Origin: Marifrigoribacter sp047730175
Lineage (GTDB): Bacteria; Bacteroidota; Bacteroidia; Flavobacteriales; Flavobacteriaceae
Direction of reading: 5' to 3'
Length of the DNA: 64,000 nt
NCBI RefSeq assembly: GCF_047730175.1
Contig: NZ_CP159833.1
Coordinates: forward strand, 2,790,001 to 2,854,000
Part shown: piece after piece, positions 15,045 through 24,562 of the stretch
Layout: the number at the start of each line of letters is the position of its first letter
Position numbering within the stretch: the first letter of the stretch is position 1
Notes under the pieces: model-generated
Told to the model about the DNA's origin: nothing
Seen by the model: only the letters and a program-made list of their open reading frames with translations
Databases searched by the model: none
Made by a program: the position numbers and the translations under genes

Positions 15045-17546
15045 ATGAAAATATATTTTACCATTTTTTGCCTTCTTGTTTCAACAGTTATTTTAGCTCA
15101 AAAGCCGAAAAACAGCTCAGTATTAATCACTGGAAGCATCATTGAAAAAGGAACTGATTTACCTTTAGAGTATGCAACTGTTGTATTTTTAGACGTTAAT
15201 GAAAAAATTATTACGGGTGGCATTACAGACACAAAAGGGTATTATTCTATTGAAGTACCTTCAGGTAATTACACCGTTCAATATGAGTTTATTTCATATA
15301 AAACTGTAAAAATAAACAATCAAAAATTATTTAAAAATACAAGCTTACCTACCATTACTCTTGAAATAAATGCAGCAAGTTTAGATGAGGTAGTTATACG
15401 AGCAGAAACAACTGAAGTACAAGTTCGTTTAGATAAAAAAATATATAACATAGGTAAAGACTTAACCACTGGTGGGGCTACCGTTAGTGATGCTTTAAAT
15501 AATGTGCCTAGTGTAACAGTAGACGTAGACGGTACTATTAATTTACGTGGTAATGAAAATGTTAGAATATTAATAAATGGGAAACCTTCTGCTATTGCTG
15601 GTTTTGGTTCAACAGACGCACTACGACAATTACCAGCAGAATCAATAGAACGTGTTGAAGTTATTACTTCTCCTTCTGCTAGATACGATGCTGAAGGAAC
15701 AGCAGGTATTTTAAACATCATTCTAAGAAAAGAAAAAACAATAGGATTAAACGGCTCTATAGCGACTAACTTTAATTACCCTTTGGGTTCTGGAGTTACC
15801 ACCAATATAAATCTAAGAACAGAAAAGTTTAATTTGTTCAATACTTCAGGGTTTAGATATAGTGATGCCCCTGGTAATGCATTTTTCGATAATAATTATT
15901 TTACAAGAACTATTATTGATGATGAAACTGGTGAAACTATATTAATTGAACCTACCTTTAATCGAACCACAGAAAAAAGAAATTACGACAGACTCCGACA
16001 AGGTTTTAATACAAATTTAGGAATTGAATATTTTTTAACTGAAAAGTCTTCATTAACTGCCACTGGATTTCTTAGGTTAGGAGATAATGAAACAGTTACA
16101 ACAAATACAACAAATGACTTTGCTCCTGCTAATTCATTACAATTTATTAGAGTTAGAACTGAAGAAGAAAAAGAAGATGATACAAGCTATCAATTTTCAT
16201 TGAATTATGAAAATAACTTAAATGATAATGGTGAAAAATTAACCATTGATTTACAATATGAAAATGATGAAGAAACAGAAACATCATTTATTAGTGAACG
16301 AAACACATTTCCTGATATAGTAGATCTTTCTGGTGAAAATATAGTTGCCATTGAAGATGGTAAAGAGTATTTAGCTCAATCAGATTATGTATTGCCTATT
16401 GGTGAAAACGCACAATTTGAAGCAGGATATAGAGGTAAATTTGAAGAGACAATAACCGATTACAACCTGCTTGAAGAAGATGGAATCACTGGAAATTTTA
16501 TAAGAAACGATAGCATCTCAAATATTTTCACGTACAATGAAAACACAAATGCTATTTATACTCAGTATGGAAATAAATTTGGGAAATTTTCATTTTTATT
16601 AGGTCTTCGACTAGAAAACACTCAATTAAAAGGAAAATCGACTGGTGAAGATGTTACAACTAGCGACGACTTTTCTATTAATTTTAAAAATGATTATACC
16701 GAGTTGTTTCCTACTGTTAATTTGGTTTATGAAATTGGCGATAGAGAAAATATAACATTAGGCTACAATAGAAGAATTAATAGGCCACGTAGTTGGTTTA
16801 TCAATCCTTTTCCATCACGTTCAAGTGAAGCAAATATCTTTCAAGGAAATCCTGGCTTAAATCCTGCTTTTGCAAGTGCTTTTGATTTAGGTTATTTAAA
16901 ACGTTGGAAAAAATTAACCCTTACTTCTTCCATCTATTATCAATATGAAACAGATGCTTTTGCGAGAGTACAAGAAGACACAGGACAAGCCACATCAAAT
17001 GGAATCCCTATAATACGTACGATTCCAATTAATTTATCTACCAATCAACGTTTTGGTTTTGAAGCAGGGATTCTTTACAATCCTACTAAATGGTTGCGAT
17101 TAAACAGTAGTTTTAATATTTTTAAATTTGAAACAGAAGGATTTTTTAATGATATTGATTATGGAACAGAAAATACAAGTTGGTTTTCTCGATTTAGTGC
17201 GAAGGTGACTCTTCCTTCAAAAATTGAATGGCAAACAAGTGGAATGTATAGAGGCCCAAGAAACAATGCCCAGACTGAAACCAAAGGAATGTTCATGATG
17301 AATTTAGCCTTTAGTAAGGATATTATAAAAGATAATGCTACGATCGCATTTAATGTTAGGGATTTATTAAATTCTAGAAAAAGACAATCTTTTACACAAA
17401 CAGATACATTTACAAGTGAAAGTGAATTTCAATGGAGACAGAGACAATTTACATTATCATTTACCTATCGTTTTAACCAGAAAAAAGAAAGGCCAAGAGG
17501 TTCAGGTAATGTTGGAAGTGGTGAAAGCGAAGGGTTTGACGGATAG
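15045..17546 (+). CDS. Outer-membrane beta-barrel protein of the TonB-dependent receptor superfamily
   Basis: The protein has 833 residues from the ATG at 15045, which begins a clean signal peptide (MKIYFTIFCLLVSTVILAQ); an ATG at 15030 would prepend five residues. After the signal comes a carboxypeptidase-regulatory-like beta domain (about 25-110, 'YATVVFLDVNEKIITGG'), then a plug-like domain ('LRGNENVRILINGKPSA', 'AESIERVEVITSPSARYD') and a large barrel ending in an aromatic strand. This architecture is that of Bacteroidota outer-membrane receptors lacking a partner SusD, so the substrate is not predictable. The last 20 residues are Gly/Ser/Glu-rich after the barrel. A strong hairpin terminator follows. 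Confidence 0.88.
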   Translation: MKIYFTIFCLLVSTVILAQKPKNSSVLITGSIIEKGTDLPLEYATVVFLDVNEKIITGGITDTKGYYSIEVPSGNYTVQYEFISYKTVKINNQKLFKNTSLPTITLEINAASLDEVVIRAETTEVQVRLDKKIYNIGKDLTTGGATVSDALNNVPSVTVDVDGTINLRGNENVRILINGKPSAIAGFGSTDALRQLPAESIERVEVITSPSARYDAEGTAGILNIILRKEKTIGLNGSIATNFNYPLGSGVTTNINLRTEKFNLFNTSGFRYSDAPGNAFFDNNYFTRTIIDDETGETILIEPTFNRTTEKRNYDRLRQGFNTNLGIEYFLTEKSSLTATGFLRLGDNETVTTNTTNDFAPANSLQFIRVRTEEEKEDDTSYQFSLNYENNLNDNGEKLTIDLQYENDEETETSFISERNTFPDIVDLSGENIVAIEDGKEYLAQSDYVLPIGENAQFEAGYRGKFEETITDYNLLEEDGITGNFIRNDSISNIFTYNENTNAIYTQYGNKFGKFSFLLGLRLENTQLKGKSTGEDVTTSDDFSINFKNDYTELFPTVNLVYEIGDRENITLGYNRRINRPRSWFINPFPSRSSEANIFQGNPGLNPAFASAFDLGYLKRWKKLTLTSSIYYQYETDAFARVQEDTGQATSNGIPIIRTIPINLSTNQRFGFEAGILYNPTKWLRLNSSFNIFKFETEGFFNDIDYGTENTSWFSRFSAKVTLPSKIEWQTSGMYRGPRNNAQTETKGMFMMNLAFSKDIIKDNATIAFNVRDLLNSRKRQSFTQTDTFTSESEFQWRQRQFTLSFTYRFNQKKERPRGSGNVGSGESEGFDG

Positions 17547-17570
17547 TATTTTAAAAAATATACTTAATAA

Positions 17571-17603
17571 AAAAAGACCCGTTTAACAAGGGGTCTTTTT
17601 TTA
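17571..17603 (+). terminator. Terminator of the outer-membrane receptor gene
   Basis: AAAAAGACCC (17571-17580) and GGGTCTTTTT (17591-17600) form a perfect 10-bp stem with a 10-base loop and a T-run. The A-run on the other side lets it act for the minus-strand 56-residue gene as well. Confidence 0.88.
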
Positions 17604-17618
17604 TAGTATAATTAGATA

Positions 17619-17789
17619 TTATTCTAATTCTTTTTGTTTTGCTTCGCGATTCATTTTCAATCGTTCTATCAGAGATCCTCCAATCCAGTAAGGAATTACA
17701 AATCCAATTAAGAAAAACATTAACCAAAATCCTATTGTTAGAATGGTTAAAAATGCTAAAAATCCTAAATATTGATCGAAATCAAACAT
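17619..17789 (-). CDS. Small membrane protein (56 aa)
   Basis: The minus strand encodes MFDFDQYLGFLAFLTILTIG... with one long or two short hydrophobic segments (about 8-36) followed by a basic, amphipathic tail ending KQKELE. Codon use matches the neighbours, the stop lies beside a bidirectional terminator, and a perfect TAnnTTTG box precedes it. Function is unknown; the gene is divergent from fumC. Similar tiny proteins are probably often missed because of their size. Confidence 0.75.
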   Translation of the reverse strand: MFDFDQYLGFLAFLTILTIGFWLMFFLIGFVIPYWIGGSLIERLKMNREAKQKELE

Positions 17790-17816
17790 AATATAAACGG
17801 GTTAAATATTAAACGA

Positions 17817-17824
17817 CAAATATA
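17817..17824 (-). promoter_or_regulatory. -7 box (TATATTTG) of the 56-residue membrane protein gene
   Basis: The minus-strand reading is a perfect TAnnTTTG, 27 bases before the ATG at 17789. It supports the small gene as real. Confidence 0.45.
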
Positions 17825-17911
17825 ATGTTAAAATTTAAAATAAATAATAAAATATTTGAATTATTACAAGAAATAAACCGCACCATACTTTAGAAGAATT
17901 GCCGTTTTATG

Positions 17912-17919
17912 TACCTTTG
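17912..17919 (+). promoter_or_regulatory. -7 box (TACCTTTG) upstream of fumC
   Basis: Perfect TAnnTTTG 110 bases before fumC, giving a leader that would contain two tiny ORFs: MKRAC (17942-17959) and a 17-residue frame ending on the fumC start. Confidence 0.45.
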
Positions 17920-17979
17920 TGTTACTTCAGAAATAAACATTATGAAACGAGCATGCTAAAAAGTTCATCATTATATAAC

Positions 17980-18033
17980 ATGGCAAATAGCGAACAGCAT
18001 GTAACAGTTAAAAAAAATAATTTGAACACATGA
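17980..18033 (+). CDS. Possible 17-residue leader ORF coupled to fumC
   Basis: ATG at 17980 opens MANSEQHVTVKKNNLNT and stops at TGA 18031-18033, overlapping the fumC ATG (18030) as ATGA. This arrangement is typical of translational coupling. No attenuation hairpin is evident; the ORF could also be fortuitous. Confidence 0.35.
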   Translation: MANSEQHVTVKKNNLNT

Positions 18034-19421
18034 AATACAGAATAGAAAAAGATACTATGGGCGAGGTACGTGTACCTGCCGATAAACTTTGGGGTGCTCA
18101 AACAGAGCGTTCACGTAATAATTTTAAAATTGGAAGACCAGGATCTATGCCAATTGAAATCATTTATGGCTTTGCTTATTTAAAAAAGTCTGCTGCGTAT
18201 ACAAATTGTGATTTAGGCGTTTTACCGGAAGAAAAAAGAGATTTAATAGCGGCTGTTTGTGATGAAATATTAGAAGGAAAACACGACGAACAGTTTCCTT
18301 TAGTAGTATGGCAAACCGGTAGTGGTACTCAAAGTAACATGAATGTAAATGAGGTAATTGCAAATAGAGCACATCAACTTGCCGGAAAAACAATTGGTGA
18401 AGGTGAAAAAACACTTCAACCAAATGATGATGTAAATAAGTCTCAATCTTCAAATGATACGTTTCCAACGGGAATGCATATTGCGGCTTATAAAAAATTA
18501 ATAGAAATAACAATTCCTGGAGTTAAACAACTCCATACAACCCTTTCAAGTAAAGCAGTAGAGTTTAATTCAATAGTAAAAATTGGAAGAACTCACTTAA
18601 TGGATGCTACTCCTCTAACCTTAGGGCAAGAGTTTAGTGGCTATGCATCTCAATTAGAACATGGTTTATTCGCTTTAGATAATACATTAGCACATCTAGC
18701 CGAAGTAGCTTTAGGAGGAACTGCTGTGGGTACAGGAATTAACACACCTAAAGGATATGCAGAAAAAGTTGCTGGTTACATTGCTTCTTTTACTGAATTA
18801 CCCTTTATAACTGCTAAAAATAAATTTGAAGCTTTAGCTGCTCATGATGCAATCGTTGAATCTCATGGTGCCTTAAAACAATTAGCGGTATCATTAAATA
18901 AAATTGCAAATGATATTCGATTATTAGCGAGTGGACCTCGAAGTGGAATTGGAGAGATTGCAATTCCTGCTAATGAACCTGGGTCTTCAATTATGCCAGG
19001 TAAAGTAAACCCAACACAATGTGAAGCATTAACTATGGTTTGTGCTCAAGTGATAGGAAATGACATGGCAATTGCTGTTGGTGGTATGCAAGGCCATTAT
19101 GAATTAAATGTTTTTAAACCGGTAATGGCTGCTAATTTCTTACATTCCGCACAGTTATTGGGTGATGCTTGTGTTTCATTTGATGATAATTGTGCTATAG
19201 GAATAGAACCAAATTTAGAGGTAATTACCAAACAAGTAAACAACTCATTAATGTTGGTTACAGCCCTAAATACAAAGATCGGTTATTATAAAGCTGCTGA
19301 AATCGCAAACACTGCTCATAAAAATGGGACCACCTTAAAAGAGGAAGCTGTTAGACTTGGGTATCTAAGTGCTGAAGATTTTGACAAATGGGTTCGACCA
19401 GAAGATATGGTAGGTAATTAA
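18030..19421 (+). CDS. fumC: Class II fumarate hydratase
   Basis: Fumarase C interconverts fumarate and L-malate in the TCA cycle. At 463 residues it has the family length. The signature 'GSSIMPGKVNPTQCEA' (catalytic Ser loop), 'TGSGTQSNMNVNEV' and 'GRTHLMDATPLTLGQE' are all intact, and the protein belongs to the oxygen-stable, iron-free class. The ATG at 18030 gives the usual N-terminus (MKYRIEKDTMGEVRVPADKLWGAQT region). It is a single gene with an unusually long leader and divergent from the 56-residue membrane protein. Confidence 0.97.
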   Translation: MKYRIEKDTMGEVRVPADKLWGAQTERSRNNFKIGRPGSMPIEIIYGFAYLKKSAAYTNCDLGVLPEEKRDLIAAVCDEILEGKHDEQFPLVVWQTGSGTQSNMNVNEVIANRAHQLAGKTIGEGEKTLQPNDDVNKSQSSNDTFPTGMHIAAYKKLIEITIPGVKQLHTTLSSKAVEFNSIVKIGRTHLMDATPLTLGQEFSGYASQLEHGLFALDNTLAHLAEVALGGTAVGTGINTPKGYAEKVAGYIASFTELPFITAKNKFEALAAHDAIVESHGALKQLAVSLNKIANDIRLLASGPRSGIGEIAIPANEPGSSIMPGKVNPTQCEALTMVCAQVIGNDMAIAVGGMQGHYELNVFKPVMAANFLHSAQLLGDACVSFDDNCAIGIEPNLEVITKQVNNSLMLVTALNTKIGYYKAAEIANTAHKNGTTLKEEAVRLGYLSAEDFDKWVRPEDMVGN

Positions 19422-19567
19422 CACTTAGATTTATAATACTATTTTTTGTAGGAAAATCTTTCATTAGTGTCTATTTCTACCAATTTTTATCGATTAAACG
19501 CACTTAAATTAGTTGTATTGCGTTTTATCGCTATATTCGTCTTCCCAAATAGTTAAAACCTACTAAG

Positions 19568-20863
19568 ATGAAGTTTCAAAATTTGCCCTTATTATTGTGT
19601 CTTTTTATAGCTTTAGTTATAAATAGCACTTCTTCGTATTCAGCGAAAATTAAAGACAATAAATCCATCAATCTACCTGACTATAAGGAGGTTACACCGC
19701 CTGATTCAACCTCAAATGATTATAATTCTAGTACTAAGTTAATTCTAGATAATCACCTTAAAAACCCTTTACTTGATCAAGCCTACTTTTTTAATTATGC
19801 AAATAACATAACTTCAGGTATTAATCTAAATGAGGAAAACGCCTATGTTTTATCTAATTTTAAAACAAAAGCTAAAGACATAGTGTTACAGAATAAATTA
19901 AGTACAAGTAAAACTGTTTATTTTAACTATGGTTTATATTATGGGTTTGCTCTGACTTTAGTTTTATTAAACTTTGTTTGTTATTTTCTTTTTGAAGAAA
20001 AATTATTTCTATTATATTCACTCGCAGTCGCAGGCATAACAAGCTTATTTTTATATAATGACGGACTATTAAATGTTATAGGCATTAATATCTCAAACCA
20101 ATTAGATGAGCTTGAAGCTACTTTTTTATTACTTACCATTTGCTTTAGTTCGATGTTTGCGTCTAAATATTTATCTGTCAATGAATATTATCCAAAGTTA
20201 AAATATATTACTTCTGCCCTATTAGGTATTGCAGCAATTCTAATAAGTTCTTCATTAGTTTTTGATAATTTTAATTTTACATTAATATCAAACATTATAT
20301 TATTTAGTATCATGGTCTTATATTTTATAGCAGGACTTTTTCTTTTTAGTAGAAAAAATTACGCTAAATTTTATGTGATAGCCTATAGCATACCTCTATT
20401 ATTTGCTATAGATTATTATATCATAAATAAAATTGGAGTTTCATTTTTAAATACAGAAGCGATTCATTTAAAAATAGCAACTTTAATCGAAATTTTACTG
20501 ATAACGTTTGCGATTATGTATAGAATGAGAGCTGTAAAAGAAGAAAATGAATTAAGACAAACTGAAATGCGAATATTCTTAAAACGTCAAGATATGATGA
20601 GCAGAGACAATGTAGAAAAGATAATACAAGATGTATATCTAGAAAATTTAATCATGCAATACGATTTAGATGGATTAGAAATAAAATTACTTCAATACAT
20701 CTCTGAAGGAAAACCGAATGAAAAAATAGTCCGTAAATTAAAATTAACGGAACATGAATTAGAAAGATGTACTAAAGAATTATATGAGAAACTTGAAATT
20801 AGTGAACATATTCAAGAAGATTATAGAATGGTAAATAAACAACCCGACTATATTTATAATTAA
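19568..20863 (+). CDS. 7TM-DISM-like membrane protein with LuxR-like C-terminal helix-turn-helix
   Basis: The 431-residue protein has a signal peptide, an extracytoplasmic stretch to about residue 115, seven hydrophobic segments (about 122-141, 146-167, 182-200, 212-231, 238-260, 267-286, 299-320), a short coiled coil (318-345) and a C-terminal region (366-412). This tail aligns by eye with GerE/LuxR DNA-binding domains ('EIKLLQYISEGKPNEKIVRKL', shown in two parts: EIKLLQYISEG and KPNEKIVRKL). It would be a sensory membrane protein with a possible membrane-tethered DNA-binding tail. The N-terminal domain is shorter than the usual 7TMR-DISMED2 domain. Single gene with a shared terminator behind it; ligand and target are unknown. 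Confidence 0.7.
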   Translation: MKFQNLPLLLCLFIALVINSTSSYSAKIKDNKSINLPDYKEVTPPDSTSNDYNSSTKLILDNHLKNPLLDQAYFFNYANNITSGINLNEENAYVLSNFKTKAKDIVLQNKLSTSKTVYFNYGLYYGFALTLVLLNFVCYFLFEEKLFLLYSLAVAGITSLFLYNDGLLNVIGINISNQLDELEATFLLLTICFSSMFASKYLSVNEYYPKLKYITSALLGIAAILISSSLVFDNFNFTLISNIILFSIMVLYFIAGLFLFSRKNYAKFYVIAYSIPLLFAIDYYIINKIGVSFLNTEAIHLKIATLIEILLITFAIMYRMRAVKEENELRQTEMRIFLKRQDMMSRDNVEKIIQDVYLENLIMQYDLDGLEIKLLQYISEGKPNEKIVRKLKLTEHELERCTKELYEKLEISEHIQEDYRMVNKQPDYIYN

Positions 20864-20888
20864 ATAAAATTACCAACCCCCTAAATTT

Positions 20889-20920
20889 AAAAGGATATAT
20901 TTAAAAAGTATATCCTTTTT
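20889..20920. terminator. Bidirectional terminator between the 7TM gene and ccsBA
   Basis: AAAAGGATATA (20889-20899) and TATATCCTTTT (20909-20919) form an 11-bp stem flanked by A- and T-runs, serving both convergent genes. Confidence 0.82.
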
Positions 20921-23900
20921 TATTTATAAAACTTTTTATATTTAAAATAAGCTATGGTACTTAATAATAGTCCGATACTAACTGAATACCAAACAAAACT
21001 AGGAGTTATAGGTGCATCACCACTTGCATATGAATGCAATCCTGTAAGGTAAAAGTTAACGCCAAAGTAAGTCATCATTATTGATGCATAAGCAAATAAC
21101 GCCATCACATTAAAAAACCATCTGCTTCTCAATCCAGGTATTAAACGCATATGTAAAACAAATGCATAAATCATAATAGAAATAAGCGCCCAAGTTTCTT
21201 TTGGATCCCAGCCCCAATATCGACCCCAACTCTCATTGGCCCATTGACCTCCAAGAAAGTTCCCTATAGATAACATGACAATACCAACCGTTAGTGCCAT
21301 TTCAGTAATAATAGTTAATTCTTTAATACTTAAATCTATTTTTGTTTTATTCTTTTTTGTAGTTAAAATCATTAAAATTAAAGATGCCAACCCTAATATC
21401 ATTCCTAGGGTAAAAGGTCCATAGCTACCTACAATAATAGCAACATGTATCATTAACCAATAACTATCTAATACAGGTTGTAAGGTGGAGATTGAAGGAT
21501 CTATCCAACTTTGGTTTGCAACCCAAAGAACAATGGCTCCTACAAAAGCAGTAGATGCAATTGTTAAATCACTTTTTCTTCCTAATGTTAATCCAAATAA
21601 TACAGTAGCCCAAGCAACATAAATTATAGATTCATATGCGTTACTCCATGGTGCATGACCACTAATATACCAACGTGCTATTAAGCCTAAGGTTAATAAA
21701 ATAAAGAATACCAAAATGATATACTTAAATCCTTTAATAAGTGTATTTACAGTTTTTCCTTCTTTAAATATTTGAAATATTATTAAAATAAACATCAATA
21801 TCCCTACTATTGAAAAGTATTTATAGAGTCGATTAAAGATATCTACTTTATTGTACGTTATTTCTGCATTGATTTTATTATCTGAAGGTAATACCTCGCT
21901 ACCATATTTTTTCTGAAAGTTAGTAATCCCTTCCAATAAGTCATCAGCTGTTTTATACTCTCCCGTTTTTCTTGCATCACGTAAGCTTTCAAAATAATAA
22001 GGTAATATATTTCTAACAAAAGTTGAATCAGCTGCTTTAAATTTAGCTTCCCCTAATTCGGGATAAGAAACCCATCTATTATTTTCATCATTAATTACAG
22101 GAAACACCCTAAACATACTACCACTTAAAGCCTGATTTAAAAGGTAAAATTTTTCATATGCTTTAATATAATCTTTTTGAAATTGATTAGGAGTATTGGT
22201 TTTAGTAGCATCCTGTAAGTAAGGTTCTAGCTTATTATTCCCCTTTTCATCAATTAAATCTAAAAGTGAAAGCCGCTTTGTTTCTTTAGAAACACCTATA
22301 GTTCTTCGAATACTATCATTTCCTCTTTTTAATTTAATTAAAGGAACTTCTAACCATAAACGAGGATATTCTAACATAGACATAAACACCTGATTAGCAT
22401 CTAAACCCTCATAATTATTGCTCTTACTAATCTTTCTAAGTAATTCACTCGCAAAAGTATGAACAGGCTTCATTCTTCCATTATCCTGCAATGCAAGTTT
22501 TCCAAATTTAGCAGCATGTTCTTTTGAAGTAATATTAGCAAAAATGATAGAATCTAACTTTACCTTACTCAATGGTTCTTTTGAGTTATTATGTTGGGAA
22601 AATCCTGTAAACGAAATCAATAATAGAAGTAGTAACGTTAATTTCGATTTCTTTTTTCTGATTTTTCTCAAGCTTTTACGCAAGAATCCGAAGCGAGTAT
22701 TTTTATCAAATAAAATTGCTAATAAGCCAAAATAGAGCAACGAATATCCTATGTAAGTAATCAAGGTCCCCCAATAATCATGATTCACAGAAAGGATAGT
22801 TCCTTTTTCATCTGGATCGAAACCAGATTGAAAAAAACGATATCCTCCCTGATCTAAAATGTTGTTCATGTAAATATCATAATCATAAAATTCGGTTTCA
22901 GATGTATTCACTGTTACTTTACTTTTAAAGGCAGAATACCCTTTTTCTGTACCTGGATATTTATCTGCAATAAAATCATTTAGAGTAATACTAAAAGGAA
23001 GTTTGTATTCTTTAGAGCCATAGCTTAAATAGACTTTTAATCCTGCTATTTTTAATTCTTCTGGACTTACAGACATACCTTTACCTCCTAAGATTTCAAT
23101 GGTTTTTGTTTCGTTTTCTGAAGTAACCTCGAATATAACTCCATCCTTATTTGTAGGTTCACTATCAGGTGCTTTCAGAAGTCCATACTTCCCTTTCATA
23201 ATAGGCTCTGGAAAAACAAAGGCAGTTTCAGCCATTTGGTATAAAGAACGCATTTGCAATGGTTGCAAACTATCACTTTTCACTAGCCCTTCAAATTGAT
23301 CAGCCATTCGCAAAAACTTTCCTTCAAAAGGAGTGTTAATACTGTATTTACCATCTTCATAGTAGATATTAATAGCTCCTTCAGTAGGTTTATTAATAGC
23401 AAATAATATATTATGAATGTTTACTACTTCTCCAACTTTAATAAAATGATCATGCCGCTGTCCTTCTTCTGCTTCAACCAATTTTAGGTATTCATCACCG
23501 TCCTCGCTTTCAATAATCCCTTCTTTAGCATTCTTAATAAATTCTTTTACTGAAATGGTTACATCTTGACCATTATAATCTGTTTTAATTTTTAAATCAT
23601 TATCTAATCTTTCAGAAAAACGTACTAGTTGAGGTTTTAAATTTCTACGTTGAGAAATACCATTAACTTGATAATCACCGTCTATAAATGCAGTAACATA
23701 GGTTTCAGAAGAAAGAATTGTGTTTTCTGTAGCTCCTTCACGAATATGTATGGCTCCTTCATAACTAATATAACGTGTGATAAATGCACCTACTAAAATT
23801 AATATAAATGATAAATGAAAAAGTAGTGTTGCCCATTTCTCTTTTCTAAGCAGGTTATATTTAAAAATATTTCCAATAAAGTTAATTACAAATAATCCCA

Positions 23901-24072
23901 TGATTCCTTCAAACCACCATGCAGTATAAATAAGTTCGTTGGTATAGGGAGTTGGAGAAGTGTCGGAAGATGCATCAAGAAACGTTCCTGTTGCCATGGC
24001 AGTTGCAAATACAAGAAATAATACTCCAGTTAATCGAGTTGAAAAAAGTAGGCCTGTTATTTTCTTAAGCAT
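20920..24072 (-). CDS. ccsA: Cytochrome c biogenesis protein CcsBA (ResB-ResC fusion)
   Basis: The system II haem-lyase exports haem and attaches it to CXXCH motifs of c-type cytochromes in the periplasm. This 1,050-residue single chain has a ResB/CcsB part at the N-terminus (membrane segments near 12-30, 55-75, 85-105, then a long periplasmic domain and a helix near 440) and a CcsA/ResC part at the C-terminus. The latter holds the haem-binding WWD motif 'WANESWGRYWGWDPKETW' and conserved membrane His ('MIHVAIIVG', 'LHMRLIPG'). Fusion of the two halves is usual in Bacteroidota. It is a single gene, convergent with the 7TM gene. Confidence 0.93.
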   Translation of the reverse strand: MLKKITGLLFSTRLTGVLFLVFATAMATGTFLDASSDTSPTPYTNELIYTAWWFEGIMGLFVINFIGNIFKYNLLRKEKWATLLFHLSFILILVGAFITRYISYEGAIHIREGATENTILSSETYVTAFIDGDYQVNGISQRRNLKPQLVRFSERLDNDLKIKTDYNGQDVTISVKEFIKNAKEGIIESEDGDEYLKLVEAEEGQRHDHFIKVGEVVNIHNILFAINKPTEGAINIYYEDGKYSINTPFEGKFLRMADQFEGLVKSDSLQPLQMRSLYQMAETAFVFPEPIMKGKYGLLKAPDSEPTNKDGVIFEVTSENETKTIEILGGKGMSVSPEELKIAGLKVYLSYGSKEYKLPFSITLNDFIADKYPGTEKGYSAFKSKVTVNTSETEFYDYDIYMNNILDQGGYRFFQSGFDPDEKGTILSVNHDYWGTLITYIGYSLLYFGLLAILFDKNTRFGFLRKSLRKIRKKKSKLTLLLLLLISFTGFSQHNNSKEPLSKVKLDSIIFANITSKEHAAKFGKLALQDNGRMKPVHTFASELLRKISKSNNYEGLDANQVFMSMLEYPRLWLEVPLIKLKRGNDSIRRTIGVSKETKRLSLLDLIDEKGNNKLEPYLQDATKTNTPNQFQKDYIKAYEKFYLLNQALSGSMFRVFPVINDENNRWVSYPELGEAKFKAADSTFVRNILPYYFESLRDARKTGEYKTADDLLEGITNFQKKYGSEVLPSDNKINAEITYNKVDIFNRLYKYFSIVGILMFILIIFQIFKEGKTVNTLIKGFKYIILVFFILLTLGLIARWYISGHAPWSNAYESIIYVAWATVLFGLTLGRKSDLTIASTAFVGAIVLWVANQSWIDPSISTLQPVLDSYWLMIHVAIIVGSYGPFTLGMILGLASLILMILTTKKNKTKIDLSIKELTIITEMALTVGIVMLSIGNFLGGQWANESWGRYWGWDPKETWALISIMIYAFVLHMRLIPGLRSRWFFNVMALFAYASIMMTYFGVNFYLTGLHSYASGDAPITPSFVWYSVSIGLLLSTIAYFKYKKFYK

Positions 24073-24156
24073 CGTTGAAAATTTTGTGTAAATTTAATGA
24101 ATTAGAAACATTTAATCGGTTCCATTTTAGATTAATGAAATCAAAATTATGTTAAA

Positions 24157-24549
24157 TTAATTTGACTTTCCCCTACTTTCAAAAATCTGAAGATTCATAA
24201 AAGTACTCATATTTCTTGCTCGATTTTTTGCTAATTGAGCAATATAGCCTTCATAAAGGCTATCGATAGTTTTAAACCATAGATTTAACCATACTCCAAA
24301 ATATAATTCATTGATTGTATTACCATGAAATTGGTCTACCTCAACGTGTTTCTCTAATGGATTTCCTTTGTGTTTTTTTACAAAGAACAGGTTCGTTTCC
24401 CAGAAATCTACTAATAAATCAAGATGATGATCCCAATTTTTTATTATTGAATTAAAAATAGTCCCTAATAATTCTTCTTCTCGTATGTCTTTATAAAAAA
24501 TATGGACTAGTGTTGTTAAATCTTCTCTTGAAGTAATATCCTTTTTCAC
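24157..24549 (-). CDS. Group III truncated haemoglobin
   Basis: This 130-residue globin has the group III (Ctb-like) pattern: 'VHIFYKDIREEELLGTIFN' with Tyr19 at the distal B10 position, 'HHLDLLVDFWE', and 'EKHVEV' with His68 as the likely proximal haem ligand, then 'FGVWLNLWFKTID'. Group III truncated globins bind oxygen or nitric oxide; their role in Bacteroidota is unsettled. It lies 13 bases downstream of glyA on the same strand and is probably co-transcribed with it. Confidence 0.85.
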   Translation of the reverse strand: MKKDITSREDLTTLVHIFYKDIREEELLGTIFNSIIKNWDHHLDLLVDFWETNLFFVKKHKGNPLEKHVEVDQFHGNTINELYFGVWLNLWFKTIDSLYEGYIAQLAKNRARNMSTFMNLQIFESRGKSN

Positions 24550-24562
24550 GTCTAGTTTTTTA

